DNA of 64,000 nt. Origin: Maricaulis maris_C (GTDB lineage Bacteria > Pseudomonadota > Alphaproteobacteria > Caulobacterales > Maricaulaceae). Under the pieces are notes generated by a model. That model worked only from the letters and a program-made list of their open reading frames with translations. It searched no databases and was not told the origin of the DNA. Position numbers and translations under genes: made by a program. The stretch covers positions 186,001 through 250,000 of the forward strand of contig NZ_JAGDYT010000006.1 in assembly GCF_049116555.1 (NCBI RefSeq), read 5' to 3'. Positions 49,566-57,380 of the stretch are shown here, in pieces. Each line of letters opens with the position of its first letter. Position 1 is the first letter of the stretch.

Positions 49566-50960
49566 ATGAGCGAGATGCGCACCGAAACCGACAGCTTTGG
49601 CCCGCTTGAAGTCCCCTCCGAAAAACTCTTTGGCGCGCAGACCGCCCGCTCGCTGATCAACTTCCCGATCGGCACGGAGACGATGCCGGTTCCGCTGATC
49701 CGGGCCCTTGGCGTGGTCAAGCGTTCCGCCGCGCTCGCCAACAAGCAGCTGGGCAATATGGACGCGCGCGAGGCGGACGCGATTGCCGCCGCGGCGCTCG
49801 AGGTCGCCGAGGGCAAGTGGAATGAGCATTTCCCCTTGTCTGTCTGGCAAACCGGCTCGGGCACCCAGTCCAACATGAACACCAATGAAGTGGTCTCCAA
49901 CCGCGCCATCCAGATGCTTGGCGGCGTGGTCGGCTCGAAGGATCCGATCCACCCGAATGACCATGTGAACCGGTCCCAGTCCTCGAACGACACCTTCCCG
50001 ACCGCGATGCATATCGCCGCCGCCGAAGAGATCAGCCACGCCCTCCTGCCGGCCTTGCAGAAGCTGCATAATGCACTCAACGACAAGGCGAATGCCTTCA
50101 AGGACATCATCAAGATCGGCCGCACCCATTTGCAGGATGCGACCCCGCTGACCCTGGGCCAGGAATTCTCCGGCTATGTCGCCATGGTCGGCAATGCGAT
50201 CCGTCGCATCGAGGCGGCCCTTCCGGCCCTCCTCGAACTGGCGCAAGGCGGCACGGCGGTCGGCACGGGTCTCAACACCCTGCCGGGCTTCGCGGAAACC
50301 TTCGCGGACGAAGTCGCGGCACTGACCAAGCTGAAATTCGTCACCGCCCCGAACAAGTTCGAGGCGCTGGCGACCAAGGACGCCCTGGTGGAGGCCCACG
50401 GCACGCTGAACTCGGCCGCCGTCTCCCTGTTCAAGATCGCCAATGATATCCGCCTTCTGGGCTCCGGTCCGCGCTCGGGTCTGGGGGAGCTTGCGCTGCC
50501 GGAAAACGAGCCGGGTTCGTCGATCATGCCTGGCAAGGTCAATCCGACCCAGTGCGAGGCGATGACCATGGTCTGCGCCCAGGTGATGGGGAATAACACC
50601 ACGGTGAGCTTCGCCGGCAGCCAGGGCCATTTCGAACTCAATGTCTTCAAGCCGGTGATCATCTTCAACGTGCTGCAGTCGATCCGCCTGCTGGCCGATG
50701 CCGCGAACACCTTCACCGACAAGTGCGTGGTCGGCATCACCGCGCGTGAGGACAACATCACGGCGCTGATGGAACGCTCCTTGATGCTGGTGACCGCGCT
50801 CAATTCGACGATCGGCTATGACAACGCCACCATCGTCGCCAAAACCGCCCACAAGAACGGCACGACCTTGCGGGAAGAAGCGGTGAAGCTCGGCTTCGTC
50901 ACCGGAGAACAGTTCGACGAAATCGTGCGTCCGGAAAAGATGATCGGCCCGAAGGCCTGA
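49566..50960 (+). CDS. fumC: Fumarate hydratase, class II
   Basis: A 464-residue TCA-cycle enzyme. Signature 'GSSIMPGKVNPTQCEA' near residue 318, 'TGSGTQSNMNTNEVVSNRA', 'HPNDHVNRSQSSNDTFPTAMHIA' and 'GRTHLQDATPLTLGQEFSGY' are all present. Fe-S independent, homotetrameric. The start MSEMRTETDSFGPLEVP is preceded by AAGGAG. A strong bidirectional terminator follows. Confidence 0.97.
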   Translation: MSEMRTETDSFGPLEVPSEKLFGAQTARSLINFPIGTETMPVPLIRALGVVKRSAALANKQLGNMDAREADAIAAAALEVAEGKWNEHFPLSVWQTGSGTQSNMNTNEVVSNRAIQMLGGVVGSKDPIHPNDHVNRSQSSNDTFPTAMHIAAAEEISHALLPALQKLHNALNDKANAFKDIIKIGRTHLQDATPLTLGQEFSGYVAMVGNAIRRIEAALPALLELAQGGTAVGTGLNTLPGFAETFADEVAALTKLKFVTAPNKFEALATKDALVEAHGTLNSAAVSLFKIANDIRLLGSGPRSGLGELALPENEPGSSIMPGKVNPTQCEAMTMVCAQVMGNNTTVSFAGSQGHFELNVFKPVIIFNVLQSIRLLADAANTFTDKCVVGITAREDNITALMERSLMLVTALNSTIGYDNATIVAKTAHKNGTTLREEAVKLGFVTGEQFDEIVRPEKMIGPKA

Positions 50961-50984
50961 TCCACATCACACCACCAACACACG

Positions 50985-51020
50985 AAAAAGGGGCGGCTCC
51001 ACCGAGCCGCCCCCTTTTTT
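50985..51020. terminator. Bidirectional intrinsic terminator
   Basis: A-tract (50985-50989), 10-bp stem GGGGCGGCTC / GAGCCGCCCC (50990-50999, 51005-51014), loop of 5 nt and T-tract (51015-51020). It ends fumC on the plus strand and the serine-hydrolase gene on the minus strand. Confidence 0.92.
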
Positions 51021-51032
51021 GTGTCATGAAGG

Positions 51033-52427
51033 CTATTGGATGCCTTGCCAGTATCGCCCCTTGAGCGGCGCGCCCGCGTCAGCCAGCGCCTCGATCGCCA
51101 GTTCAAGGCCGGAATAGCGCATCCCATCCGGCGAAAAGCTCATCTCGCCGCCGGCCATCAAGATCACAGCAATATCTCCGCTCTCGGGCCAGGCGATCGC
51201 GAAGGCCTGATAACCGGGATAGTTGATGCCCCAGTGCCAGAGCGCAGGAATATCTCCGGTCTCCACGGCGATACCCAAGCCCCAAGCGGTCTCGCCCTGG
51301 ACAGGCACCAGGTCACCAAGCATTTGCACGAGTACCGGGTCATTCGTCTGCGTGACGGTGTCAAGGAAGGTAAGGTAGTCGCCAGCCGTGGTGCGCAGCC
51401 CGGCGGGCGCCAGGAAAATGGCGGGTCGTTCAACCATGTCCAATGGCGCCCTTGCGACGCCAACCACCAGCAAGAGTCCCAGCGGGAGAGCCGCGAGCCA
51501 CCGCGCCGGGCGCGCCCTGCTGGCGATGAGCGCAAACCCGGTGAGGACCAGCAAGGCAAAGAGCCCGGCCGGAAGCCCGACGGTCCACAGATTGCGCAGG
51601 CCGGGCAGAGCGAGTGCCGCGAGTACGCCAGCGCCCGCGGCAAGCGTGGTTATGAGGGCGAGACATGCCGTCATGACGAGGCCGCGCTCAAGCCGCAACC
51701 CAGCGCTGATGCCGCCCAGGACCAAAGCCGAGGGGACAAAGACCATCGCCATACCCAAAAGCACGAAAGCCAGCACCATGCCTGCATCAACAGCGGGCAA
51801 GGCGAGATCAGACTCGGGGGCGGCGCCGAACCGGCTATCGGTCATGCCAAGCTCAGGCAGGACAACCGTGTTCATATGAGTGGCAAAATCAGTCCCGGTG
51901 ACCGTCTCGATGACATCGGCCAGATAGATGAAGCCTTGGCCGGCATAGCGAAACGCGCCTGGCTGGCTGACCGGCTCCGGATCAAGGCCAAGCGCATTAT
52001 CGAACCCGCCCGCATGATGGAGAATGTCGCGCAGGGTGAATGTGTAACCATTCTCCTCGATCAACGCATCGAGATCGATCCGGCCCTGTTGGGCCAGGCG
52101 CAACACGGCCCACGCGGTAACCGGCTTGGACAAGGAGGCCGCCTCGAAGACGGTCGCCGTGTCGATGCCCTCTCCCGCGACAGCGAGTTGAGGGGCGCCG
52201 CCATAGCCCTGCCGAAAAGCCATCGAGAGGGCGTGCACGCCGACATCATTGTGATTGTCATCAAGGAACTGCGCGGCGATGGCAGGTTCAAAACCTGCCG
52301 CCGGGCGGTCAAGATCCGGCGGCTCCCAGGGCAGCCGCATGATCAGAACAATGGCCAGAGAGGCGGCAACCACGAAGCCCAGGGCCAGTCGCAGAAAAGG
52401 ATAGCCCTGACCGCGCACCCTACTCAT
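51033..52427 (-). CDS. Beta-lactamase-fold serine hydrolase with a membrane insertion
   Basis: A 464-residue protein from MSRVRGQGYPF. One membrane helix at about 10-30 is followed by a class-C/esterase-like domain: S98-L-S-K101 (SxxK), Tyr161 (YAG, YxN position). At ~214-328 lies a block of four to five membrane helices. After it the fold seems to resume ('LAPAGLRTTAGDYLTFLDTVTQ', 'WGLGIAV', H398-W-G as the HxG motif). It overlaps the preceding S41-like gene by 8 bp. It is probably a peptidase or esterase at the inner membrane, active site in the periplasm. The membrane block inside the domain is unusual. Confidence 0.8.
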   Translation of the reverse strand: MSRVRGQGYPFLRLALGFVVAASLAIVLIMRLPWEPPDLDRPAAGFEPAIAAQFLDDNHNDVGVHALSMAFRQGYGGAPQLAVAGEGIDTATVFEAASLSKPVTAWAVLRLAQQGRIDLDALIEENGYTFTLRDILHHAGGFDNALGLDPEPVSQPGAFRYAGQGFIYLADVIETVTGTDFATHMNTVVLPELGMTDSRFGAAPESDLALPAVDAGMVLAFVLLGMAMVFVPSALVLGGISAGLRLERGLVMTACLALITTLAAGAGVLAALALPGLRNLWTVGLPAGLFALLVLTGFALIASRARPARWLAALPLGLLLVVGVARAPLDMVERPAIFLAPAGLRTTAGDYLTFLDTVTQTNDPVLVQMLGDLVPVQGETAWGLGIAVETGDIPALWHWGINYPGYQAFAIAWPESGDIAVILMAGGEMSFSPDGMRYSGLELAIEALADAGAPLKGRYWQGIQ

Positions 52428-53856
52428 CGCCCTGCTCGATGGCCCGGATCGCCTCCATCGCCGGGTCCCGGCCCGCGACATAAGCCTCCCAGCTCATCGG
52501 AGCCGGAATGTCGATATCGAGGTCATCCACAATGACCGGGAAGATGTGCAGGCTGCCCCAGGGGCAGATGAAGGCGCCTTCGCACCCATTCTGAAGGTCA
52601 TAATAGCCAGTCGAGTAGCGCGCCCGGAAACCGGAATTGGGCAGTGAATACCACCAGCCTTCGGCCCAGAATTGCAGGCGGTCCCCAATCGGTTCGCCGA
52701 CGAGGCGGGTCTGTTCCGGCGCGGCTTCCTTGGCCATCGCCAGATTGACGATACCGGCCGAGAAGGTGCCGCCGCTGGTCAATAAATACACCCGCCCCTC
52801 CGGGCCGACGATATCACCCAGGCGCACCATGAGCGGCCGGGTGATGGTGAGGTCGCCACCGCCATTGAGACGCTGGTCGACAATGATGACTGACGGCGCG
52901 ATTGCCGCGATTTCGTCACCCGCACGCCCGACGAAATCAGGCAGAGACTCGCCGCTCTCATCGGTCAGATTCTGTGAGATATTGACGTAGACCGCGTCCA
53001 GATCCGGCAGTGCTTCGAACCAATAGCCATGATCCGGATTGCTCAGATAGAGCGGGTCACCGGCCGGCTGCACACTCAGCCAGTCCTCGGTCTCGACCGA
53101 GGTCGGCATCACAAAGTCTGCGGAAAAGAAGCGGCGCGCGCCCTCCACCGGGTCGACCGCGGACAGCGCGATCGTGTCCACCCGACCATCATCGAAGCGC
53201 AAACGCAGGGTCGTATCGTCAATCCCGACGGCGGCGAGATAGGCCGGCGTCTCGAGAAGCAGCGGCACGAAACTGTGGAACCAGGCATCGACGCCGCCGA
53301 AGGACGGCCGGAACCGGGCCATCGCCTCTTCGACCGGCACATCCCCGATATGCGTCAGTTCGGCGCCCAGGAGCGCTTCATGGCCCGGCAGCGCGCGCAG
53401 AACCCGCAACTCGCCATCCATCCAATGCGTCCGGATCGGCAGGCGGGCGAAGGATTGGACCATGCGTGTTGCCGAGGCATTGGAATGCCCGTTGTCGATA
53501 ATGGCCTGGATGCCCGCCAGGGCGAGCTGGAACTCGGCATCGGTGAGATCAGCCGCCTCGCGCTCCAACGCATCAACGGCAGCGTCAAAGCGCGCCTTCA
53601 TGGCGTCGTCCATCGACCGTTCATTGCGACGTACATGATGGAAATGGCGCAGATCCTGGGCCCGCGCTTCGGCGATGCTTTCCGGTTCACCCTGGAAGAT
53701 CGGGGGGATCGGGATCGGGTGGAAGGCGATGATCGTGGCAATGATCAGGAGGATATTCCGCCCCAGCCAGGCCAGCACCGCCGCAGCGGCCAGCCAGACA
53801 TACCAGGGGATGAGACGGAAGGGTGCTGTCAGAAGACGGAGGGTTTGAGCCAGCAT
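52420..53856 (-). CDS. S41-family-like membrane-anchored peptidase
   Basis: About 478 residues from MLAQTLRLLTAPF. One membrane helix near 15-45 leads to a periplasmic region. The catalytic half shows 'IIVDQRLNGGGDLTITRPLMVRL' and 'VYLLTSGGTFSAGIVNLAMAKEAAPEQTRLVGEPIGD', the S41 (tail-specific protease/tricorn-like) arrangement with the candidate nucleophile Ser in 'TSGGTFSAG'. The usual lysine in the following 'GExTxGK' block is not evident (GEPIGD). It overlaps the serine-hydrolase gene by 8 bp, so the two are co-expressed. Substrate unknown. Confidence 0.72.
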   Translation of the reverse strand: MLAQTLRLLTAPFRLIPWYVWLAAAAVLAWLGRNILLIIATIIAFHPIPIPPIFQGEPESIAEARAQDLRHFHHVRRNERSMDDAMKARFDAAVDALEREAADLTDAEFQLALAGIQAIIDNGHSNASATRMVQSFARLPIRTHWMDGELRVLRALPGHEALLGAELTHIGDVPVEEAMARFRPSFGGVDAWFHSFVPLLLETPAYLAAVGIDDTTLRLRFDDGRVDTIALSAVDPVEGARRFFSADFVMPTSVETEDWLSVQPAGDPLYLSNPDHGYWFEALPDLDAVYVNISQNLTDESGESLPDFVGRAGDEIAAIAPSVIIVDQRLNGGGDLTITRPLMVRLGDIVGPEGRVYLLTSGGTFSAGIVNLAMAKEAAPEQTRLVGEPIGDRLQFWAEGWWYSLPNSGFRARYSTGYYDLQNGCEGAFICPWGSLHIFPVIVDDLDIDIPAPMSWEAYVAGRDPAMEAIRAIEQGDE

Positions 53857-53951
53857 GGAAAATTCCTTATCGAACGTACGAGCCGTTGATAAGATGCTCC
53901 ACACTTGCATTTAGATGCACACAAACTGTGCAAACTTCCCGCGAGGCTTGG

Positions 53952-54125
53952 ATGACCAAACCCGTAAACTTGCGCCAATACCGCAAACAGAAAGCTCGCC
54001 GGGACAAGGCCGAGACGGCCGCGACCAATCGCGTCTTGCACGGCACACCCAAGGCCTTGCGTGACGCGGCCGACGCCGAAGCTGCCCGGCGCCAGGCCGA
54101 GCTCGACGGCAAGAAGCGCGACTAG
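53952..54125 (+). CDS. DUF4169 small protein
   Basis: A 57-residue basic, helical protein (MTKPVNLRQYRKQKARRDKAETAATNR...). Opening 'NLRxxRKxKARxxK' and 'NRxxxGxxKxxRxxxxA' are the DUF4169 pattern of small alphaproteobacterial proteins. No function is known. It lies divergent to the S41-like gene. Confidence 0.7.
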   Translation: MTKPVNLRQYRKQKARRDKAETAATNRVLHGTPKALRDAADAEAARRQAELDGKKRD

Positions 54126-54172
54126 CGCCCGCCCCAAGGCCTCACCGACAAGGCTTGCCTACCGCGGACTTT

Positions 54173-54547
54173 CTACCACTGGGAGTTCATGACCGGGGAC
54201 CGGCCATGCTTGCGCCGATAGGCCACAATCAGGCGCTGCGCCTCTTCGGCATCGGCCCAGGTCTCGCAGAACATCATGGCTTGCGGATGCAGGCCCCGCC
54301 CCTTGTCGGGAATGGCAAGTTCACGCTCATACATGGACCGCAGCGACCGCGCCGGACCGATCTTGAGCACGCTCGAAATATCATCCGGATCACGCAGCAG
54401 GACATACACGCCCGGCAAGTCCGGCACGTCATTCACATGCAGCTTCGAGAACGGAACGGGTTTGTACCAGCGCAACATTGAACCAACATCTTCTGCAGCC
54501 AACACGCTAGCCAATTGATTCAAATTTTCATCAATTTCCGGCGGCAA
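54173..54547 (-). CDS. GIY-YIG-like small protein, degenerate
   Basis: A 124-residue protein. 'LPGVYVLLRDPDDISSVLKIGPARSLRSMYERELAI' and 'MMFCETWADAEEAQRLIVAYRRKHGRSPVMN' follow the GIY-YIG fold (GVYVL, then the 'V/YxGxAxxLRxR' segment, then E-helix), but the second YIG is 'KIG' and the catalytic Arg position is less certain. It could be a nuclease-derived protein with a non-catalytic role. Related small proteins are common in alphaproteobacteria. Unrelated in sequence to the GIY-YIG cassette at 59.8 kb. Confidence 0.4.
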   Translation of the reverse strand: MPPEIDENLNQLASVLAAEDVGSMLRWYKPVPFSKLHVNDVPDLPGVYVLLRDPDDISSVLKIGPARSLRSMYERELAIPDKGRGLHPQAMMFCETWADAEEAQRLIVAYRRKHGRSPVMNSQW

Positions 54548-54568
54548 TGGTCAGCGCATTGTTAACGA

Positions 54569-55237
54569 CTATCCGACACTGAGCGCGAGAACGCGGCTGA
54601 CTTCCGACTGGCTGCGACCCGACTCCCTTGCCCAGTCTGCGATCGCCGCAGCCGATTTCGTGATTGCGGCCTTGGAGGTCGGGGCTTTGTCGACCACACC
54701 TTCACGGACCAGGGCGGCACCGACATCGCCCGACAATATCCAGGCATCCCAGCCGGAAAAACGCAGGAAATACTGGGCCGTCATGCCCGACAGGCGCGAC
54801 CCGCGTGCTTTCAGCACGGCCAGCAAACCGGCCTGGTCATGCGCGGGCCAGTCCGCCAGGAACTGCCCGAACCCGCCGTGCTCGGCAGAGAGATCGGCGA
54901 CCATGCGGGCATTCTCCACCGTGGCCGTGATTTTCTGGCCATTGCGGACAATCCGTTCATCCGACACCAGACGGGCGATATCATCATCGGAGAAAAAACT
55001 GATCCGGTTGGGGTCAAAGCCCTCAAAGGCCGCTTCGAACCCGTCCCACTTGGCCTCGATCACCTTCCAGACGAATCCGGCCTGAAACACGCAGCGTGTC
55101 ATCTGCGACAGCCAGCGATCATCGGGTATGGCGCGCAGGTCCGCCGCCGTCTTCGGACCGGCATGGGCGGCAAGGCGCGCGTCGAGATCAGGGTGGTGTT
55201 GCGCGGCCAGCGCGCGAATATCCGCAAACGTCTTCAT
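54569..55237 (-). CDS. DNA-3-methyladenine glycosylase I-like protein
   Basis: A 222-residue HhH-fold protein. 'RWLSQMTRCVFQAGFVWKVIEAKWDGFEAAFEGFDPNRISFFSDDDIARLVSDERIVRNGQKITATVENARMV' corresponds to the Tag family core ('FxxxxxGxSWxxILxKRxxFxxAFxxFdpxxVA...LlxdxgIIRNrlKIxAxixNAxxf'). The zinc-binding Cys/His typical of E. coli Tag are not evident, so it belongs to a Tag-related subfamily. Possible alkylation-repair enzyme. Confidence 0.75.
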   Translation of the reverse strand: MKTFADIRALAAQHHPDLDARLAAHAGPKTAADLRAIPDDRWLSQMTRCVFQAGFVWKVIEAKWDGFEAAFEGFDPNRISFFSDDDIARLVSDERIVRNGQKITATVENARMVADLSAEHGGFGQFLADWPAHDQAGLLAVLKARGSRLSGMTAQYFLRFSGWDAWILSGDVGAALVREGVVDKAPTSKAAITKSAAAIADWARESGRSQSEVSRVLALSVG

Positions 55238-55364
55238 AGGACTGACTCCCTTGTGTCATAAGTGGAGCGCCGCCCGGGTTTCGCAAGAGCCACCGCCAAT
55301 CGCGTGGAGATTGAGATTCCGCGAGAGCAGGGCTAAGGTTGCAGATCATGATCGGAGTAGCGCC

Positions 55365-56156
55365 ATGTTGCCAGTCAATGCCGACACCATGCGGGCCATC
55401 GCGCCGCGGTTTTCCGGATCCCGCGCCGAGCGGCAGGGCGAGATACTGAGCGTCGCCGGCGCGGCTCTGGCGGAAACACTGGATCGCTACGCGATCAACA
55501 CGCCGCTGCGCATCGCCCACTTCCTGGCCCAGACCGCCCATGAAAGTGCTGGCTTCCAGACCACAGAGGAGTTCGCGTCCGGCGAGGCCTATGAGGGCCG
55601 GAGCGATCTGGGCAATACCGAGCCGGGCGATGGCAAGCGCTTCAAGGGTCGCGGGCTGATCCAGCTCACCGGACGTGCCAATTACAAGTCACTCGGCGCC
55701 ACCATCGGCACGGATCTGGTGGCTGACCCCGAGCGCGCGGCCGATCCCGCGCTGTCGCTGGTGATTGCCTGCGAGTACTGGAAGAAGCGCCAGATCAATG
55801 ACCATGCAGACCGCGATGACATCATTGCCGCCACCTGGTCCGTCAATGGCGGGCTGAATGGCCTGGACGACCGGATCCGCTATTTGATCAAGGCAAAAGC
55901 GGAATTGTCCAACGCCCTGTTCGGCGCGCCCACCGCCTTCCCGATACTGCGCGAGGGCGCGCGCGGACCGGTCGTGGCCCGTCTGCAATTCGCCCTGCGC
56001 GACGCCGGGATTGCGACCGGCATTGATGGTGATTTCGGTCCGGGCACCAAGGCTGCGGTCATCGCCTTCCAGACCGGTGCCGGCCTCGAGGCCGATGGCA
56101 TTGTCGGCCCGGCCAGCTGGTCAAGGCTGGACATCAAACTCGCGGATCATGACTGA
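55365..56156 (+). CDS. GH19 chitinase-like lysin with peptidoglycan-binding domain
   Basis: A 263-residue protein from MLPVNADTMRAIAPRFSG. N-terminal GH19 domain: 'INTPLRIAHFLAQTAHESAGFQTTEEFASGEAYEGRSDLGNTEPGDGKRFKGRGLIQLTGRANYKSLGATIG' (catalytic Glu in AHESAGF; 'GRGLIQLTGRANY' is diagnostic). C-terminal PG_binding_1 repeat: 'REGARGPVVARLQFALRDAGIATGIDGDFGPGTKAAVIAFQTGAGLEADGIVGPASWSRL'. This plan is common in phage endolysins. No signal peptide is visible. It is not near other phage structural genes. Confidence 0.88.
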   Translation: MLPVNADTMRAIAPRFSGSRAERQGEILSVAGAALAETLDRYAINTPLRIAHFLAQTAHESAGFQTTEEFASGEAYEGRSDLGNTEPGDGKRFKGRGLIQLTGRANYKSLGATIGTDLVADPERAADPALSLVIACEYWKKRQINDHADRDDIIAATWSVNGGLNGLDDRIRYLIKAKAELSNALFGAPTAFPILREGARGPVVARLQFALRDAGIATGIDGDFGPGTKAAVIAFQTGAGLEADGIVGPASWSRLDIKLADHD

Positions 56157-56214
56157 CCGGATGGTCGGCAACCAACCGGCGCCCGATTTCCACCCCAGTT
56201 CGAAATGAGTCCCC

Positions 56215-56427
56215 ATGCCCCTGATCAAACGCTCCCTGTCCCTTGCCGGCCATCGCACCAGTATCTCGCTGGAGCCGGATTTCTGGGCGGAAGTTGATCG
56301 GATTGCCCGTCAGGAGGGCCAGTCGGTGGCCAGCCTGGTGGGGGCGATTGATGCCGCGCGCGAGGAAGAACCGCTCGCCTCCTCGGTCCGGGTCTGGGTC
56401 CTGCAAGCCCTGCGCGACGGCGACTGA
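56215..56427 (+). CDS. Ribbon-helix-helix domain protein (RHH_4 type)
   Basis: A 70-residue protein: 'MPLIKRSLSLAGHRTSISLEPDFWAEVDRIARQEGQSVASLVGAIDAAREEEPLASSVRVWVLQALRDGD'-type RHH_4 (a strand, 'S-I-S-L-E-P-x-F-W', then two helices). Proteins of this family resemble Arc-type DNA-binding dimers; in many alphaproteobacteria they are encoded alone. Starts 58 bp after the lysin gene. Confidence 0.8.
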   Translation: MPLIKRSLSLAGHRTSISLEPDFWAEVDRIARQEGQSVASLVGAIDAAREEEPLASSVRVWVLQALRDGD

Positions 56428-56486
56428 CGCCTCGCGCAGGAGGGCGACCAGCCAGGCCCATCCCGTCAGCCCGATTTCCCCTCCCG

Positions 56487-56924
56487 TCAGGCCGGGGCGG
56501 TCTGCGCCTCCACAATGCGCTCGCGCAGCTTTGCGAAATGCTCGTCCCAGCCGGCATCATGTCCGCACAGGCTGTCGAAGACGTCGACCGGTGCCCCCTC
56601 AAATCCGTCATGCACCAGTTGGAGCAGCGTCCCGCTGGCAACCGGCGACAAGGTCCATTCCACACGGGTCTGATGACCTTCCAGCCATTGGTGGGTGAAG
56701 CTGTAGACCAGTCGCGTCGGTGGTTCGGCCTCAAGCACCTCGCCCCAGCACACTTTCGTCCCGTCCCCGCTATTGCTGAGCAGGGCAAAGGCGGCGTTCG
56801 GCACCAGCTCGGTGTCGGCCGGATGGAACCATCGAGCCAGCAATTCCGGCCGGGTGAGGAAGTCCCAGACCCGGTCCGGGCTGGCTTTCAGGAATACTGA
56901 TTTTTCAATCCGCGCTTCAGTCAT
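56487..56924 (-). CDS. AHSA1/SRPBCC-family protein
   Basis: A 145-residue START-like protein from MTEARIEKSVFL: 'RIEKSVFLKASPDRVWDFLTRPELLARWFHPADTELVPNAAFALL', 'TRLVYSFTHQWLEGHQTRVEWTLSPVASGTLLQLVHDGFEGAP', 'GHDAGWDEHFAKLRERIVEAQ'. It is coupled to the ArsR gene just upstream (8-bp overlap), a common pair (ArsR regulator plus AHSA1) in proteobacteria, with the ArsR likely regulating both. Confidence 0.9.
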   Translation of the reverse strand: MTEARIEKSVFLKASPDRVWDFLTRPELLARWFHPADTELVPNAAFALLSNSGDGTKVCWGEVLEAEPPTRLVYSFTHQWLEGHQTRVEWTLSPVASGTLLQLVHDGFEGAPVDVFDSLCGHDAGWDEHFAKLRERIVEAQTAPA

Positions 56925-57234
56925 CTGTCGTCTCCACTGCCTGTTTGAGCGTTGCAAGGCGCTCGTCCCAGAACACCTCGAACCGGGCCACCCATTGGGC
57001 CACCTGCGCCAGCGGCTCCGGATTGAGGCGATTGATGCGTTCCCGGCCGCGGGCCTCGACCGTGACCAGACCGCCATCGCCCAGCACTTTGAGATGCTTG
57101 GCCACGGCCGGGCGGGTCATGTCGAACCGGCTCGCGACTTCACCGACCGTCCGGTCCCTCTCTGCCAACATCAGGAGAATGGAGCGTCGGGTCGGATCGG
57201 CGAGCGCCCGGAACACGTGATCCTGGATTGTCAT
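56917..57234 (-). CDS. ArsR-family transcriptional regulator
   Basis: A 105-residue winged-helix protein from MTIQDHVFRALADPTRRSILLMLAERDRTVGEVASRFDMTRPAVAKHLKVLGDGGLVTVEARGRERINRLNPEPL. No metal-binding cysteines of the arsenic-sensing type are present. It precedes and overlaps the AHSA1 gene. An inverted repeat at 57244-57288 upstream is its likely operator. Confidence 0.92.
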   Translation of the reverse strand: MTIQDHVFRALADPTRRSILLMLAERDRTVGEVASRFDMTRPAVAKHLKVLGDGGLVTVEARGRERINRLNPEPLAQVAQWVARFEVFWDERLATLKQAVETTDD

Positions 57235-57243
57235 AACCACCTC

Positions 57244-57288
57244 ATGAAACCTTCTGGTTTCCTTTATGCGATACCGAATGGTTTCATG
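57244..57288. promoter_or_regulatory. Inverted repeats upstream of the ArsR-AHSA1 pair
   Basis: ATGAAACC (57244-57251), GGTTTC (57256-57261) and GGTTTCAT (57281-57288) give a short GAAACC-TTCT-GGTTTC palindrome and a longer spaced inverted repeat. Position just before the ArsR start suggests autoregulation. Confidence 0.5.
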
Positions 57289-57380
57289 TCAAGCAGGCCG
57301 TCCCGGCGCGAGGCTCGCTTGACCCTGACAGGCAACGCGCCCAAACCAGAGACAGGACAGATTTTTCGAGGCGGGACAGT

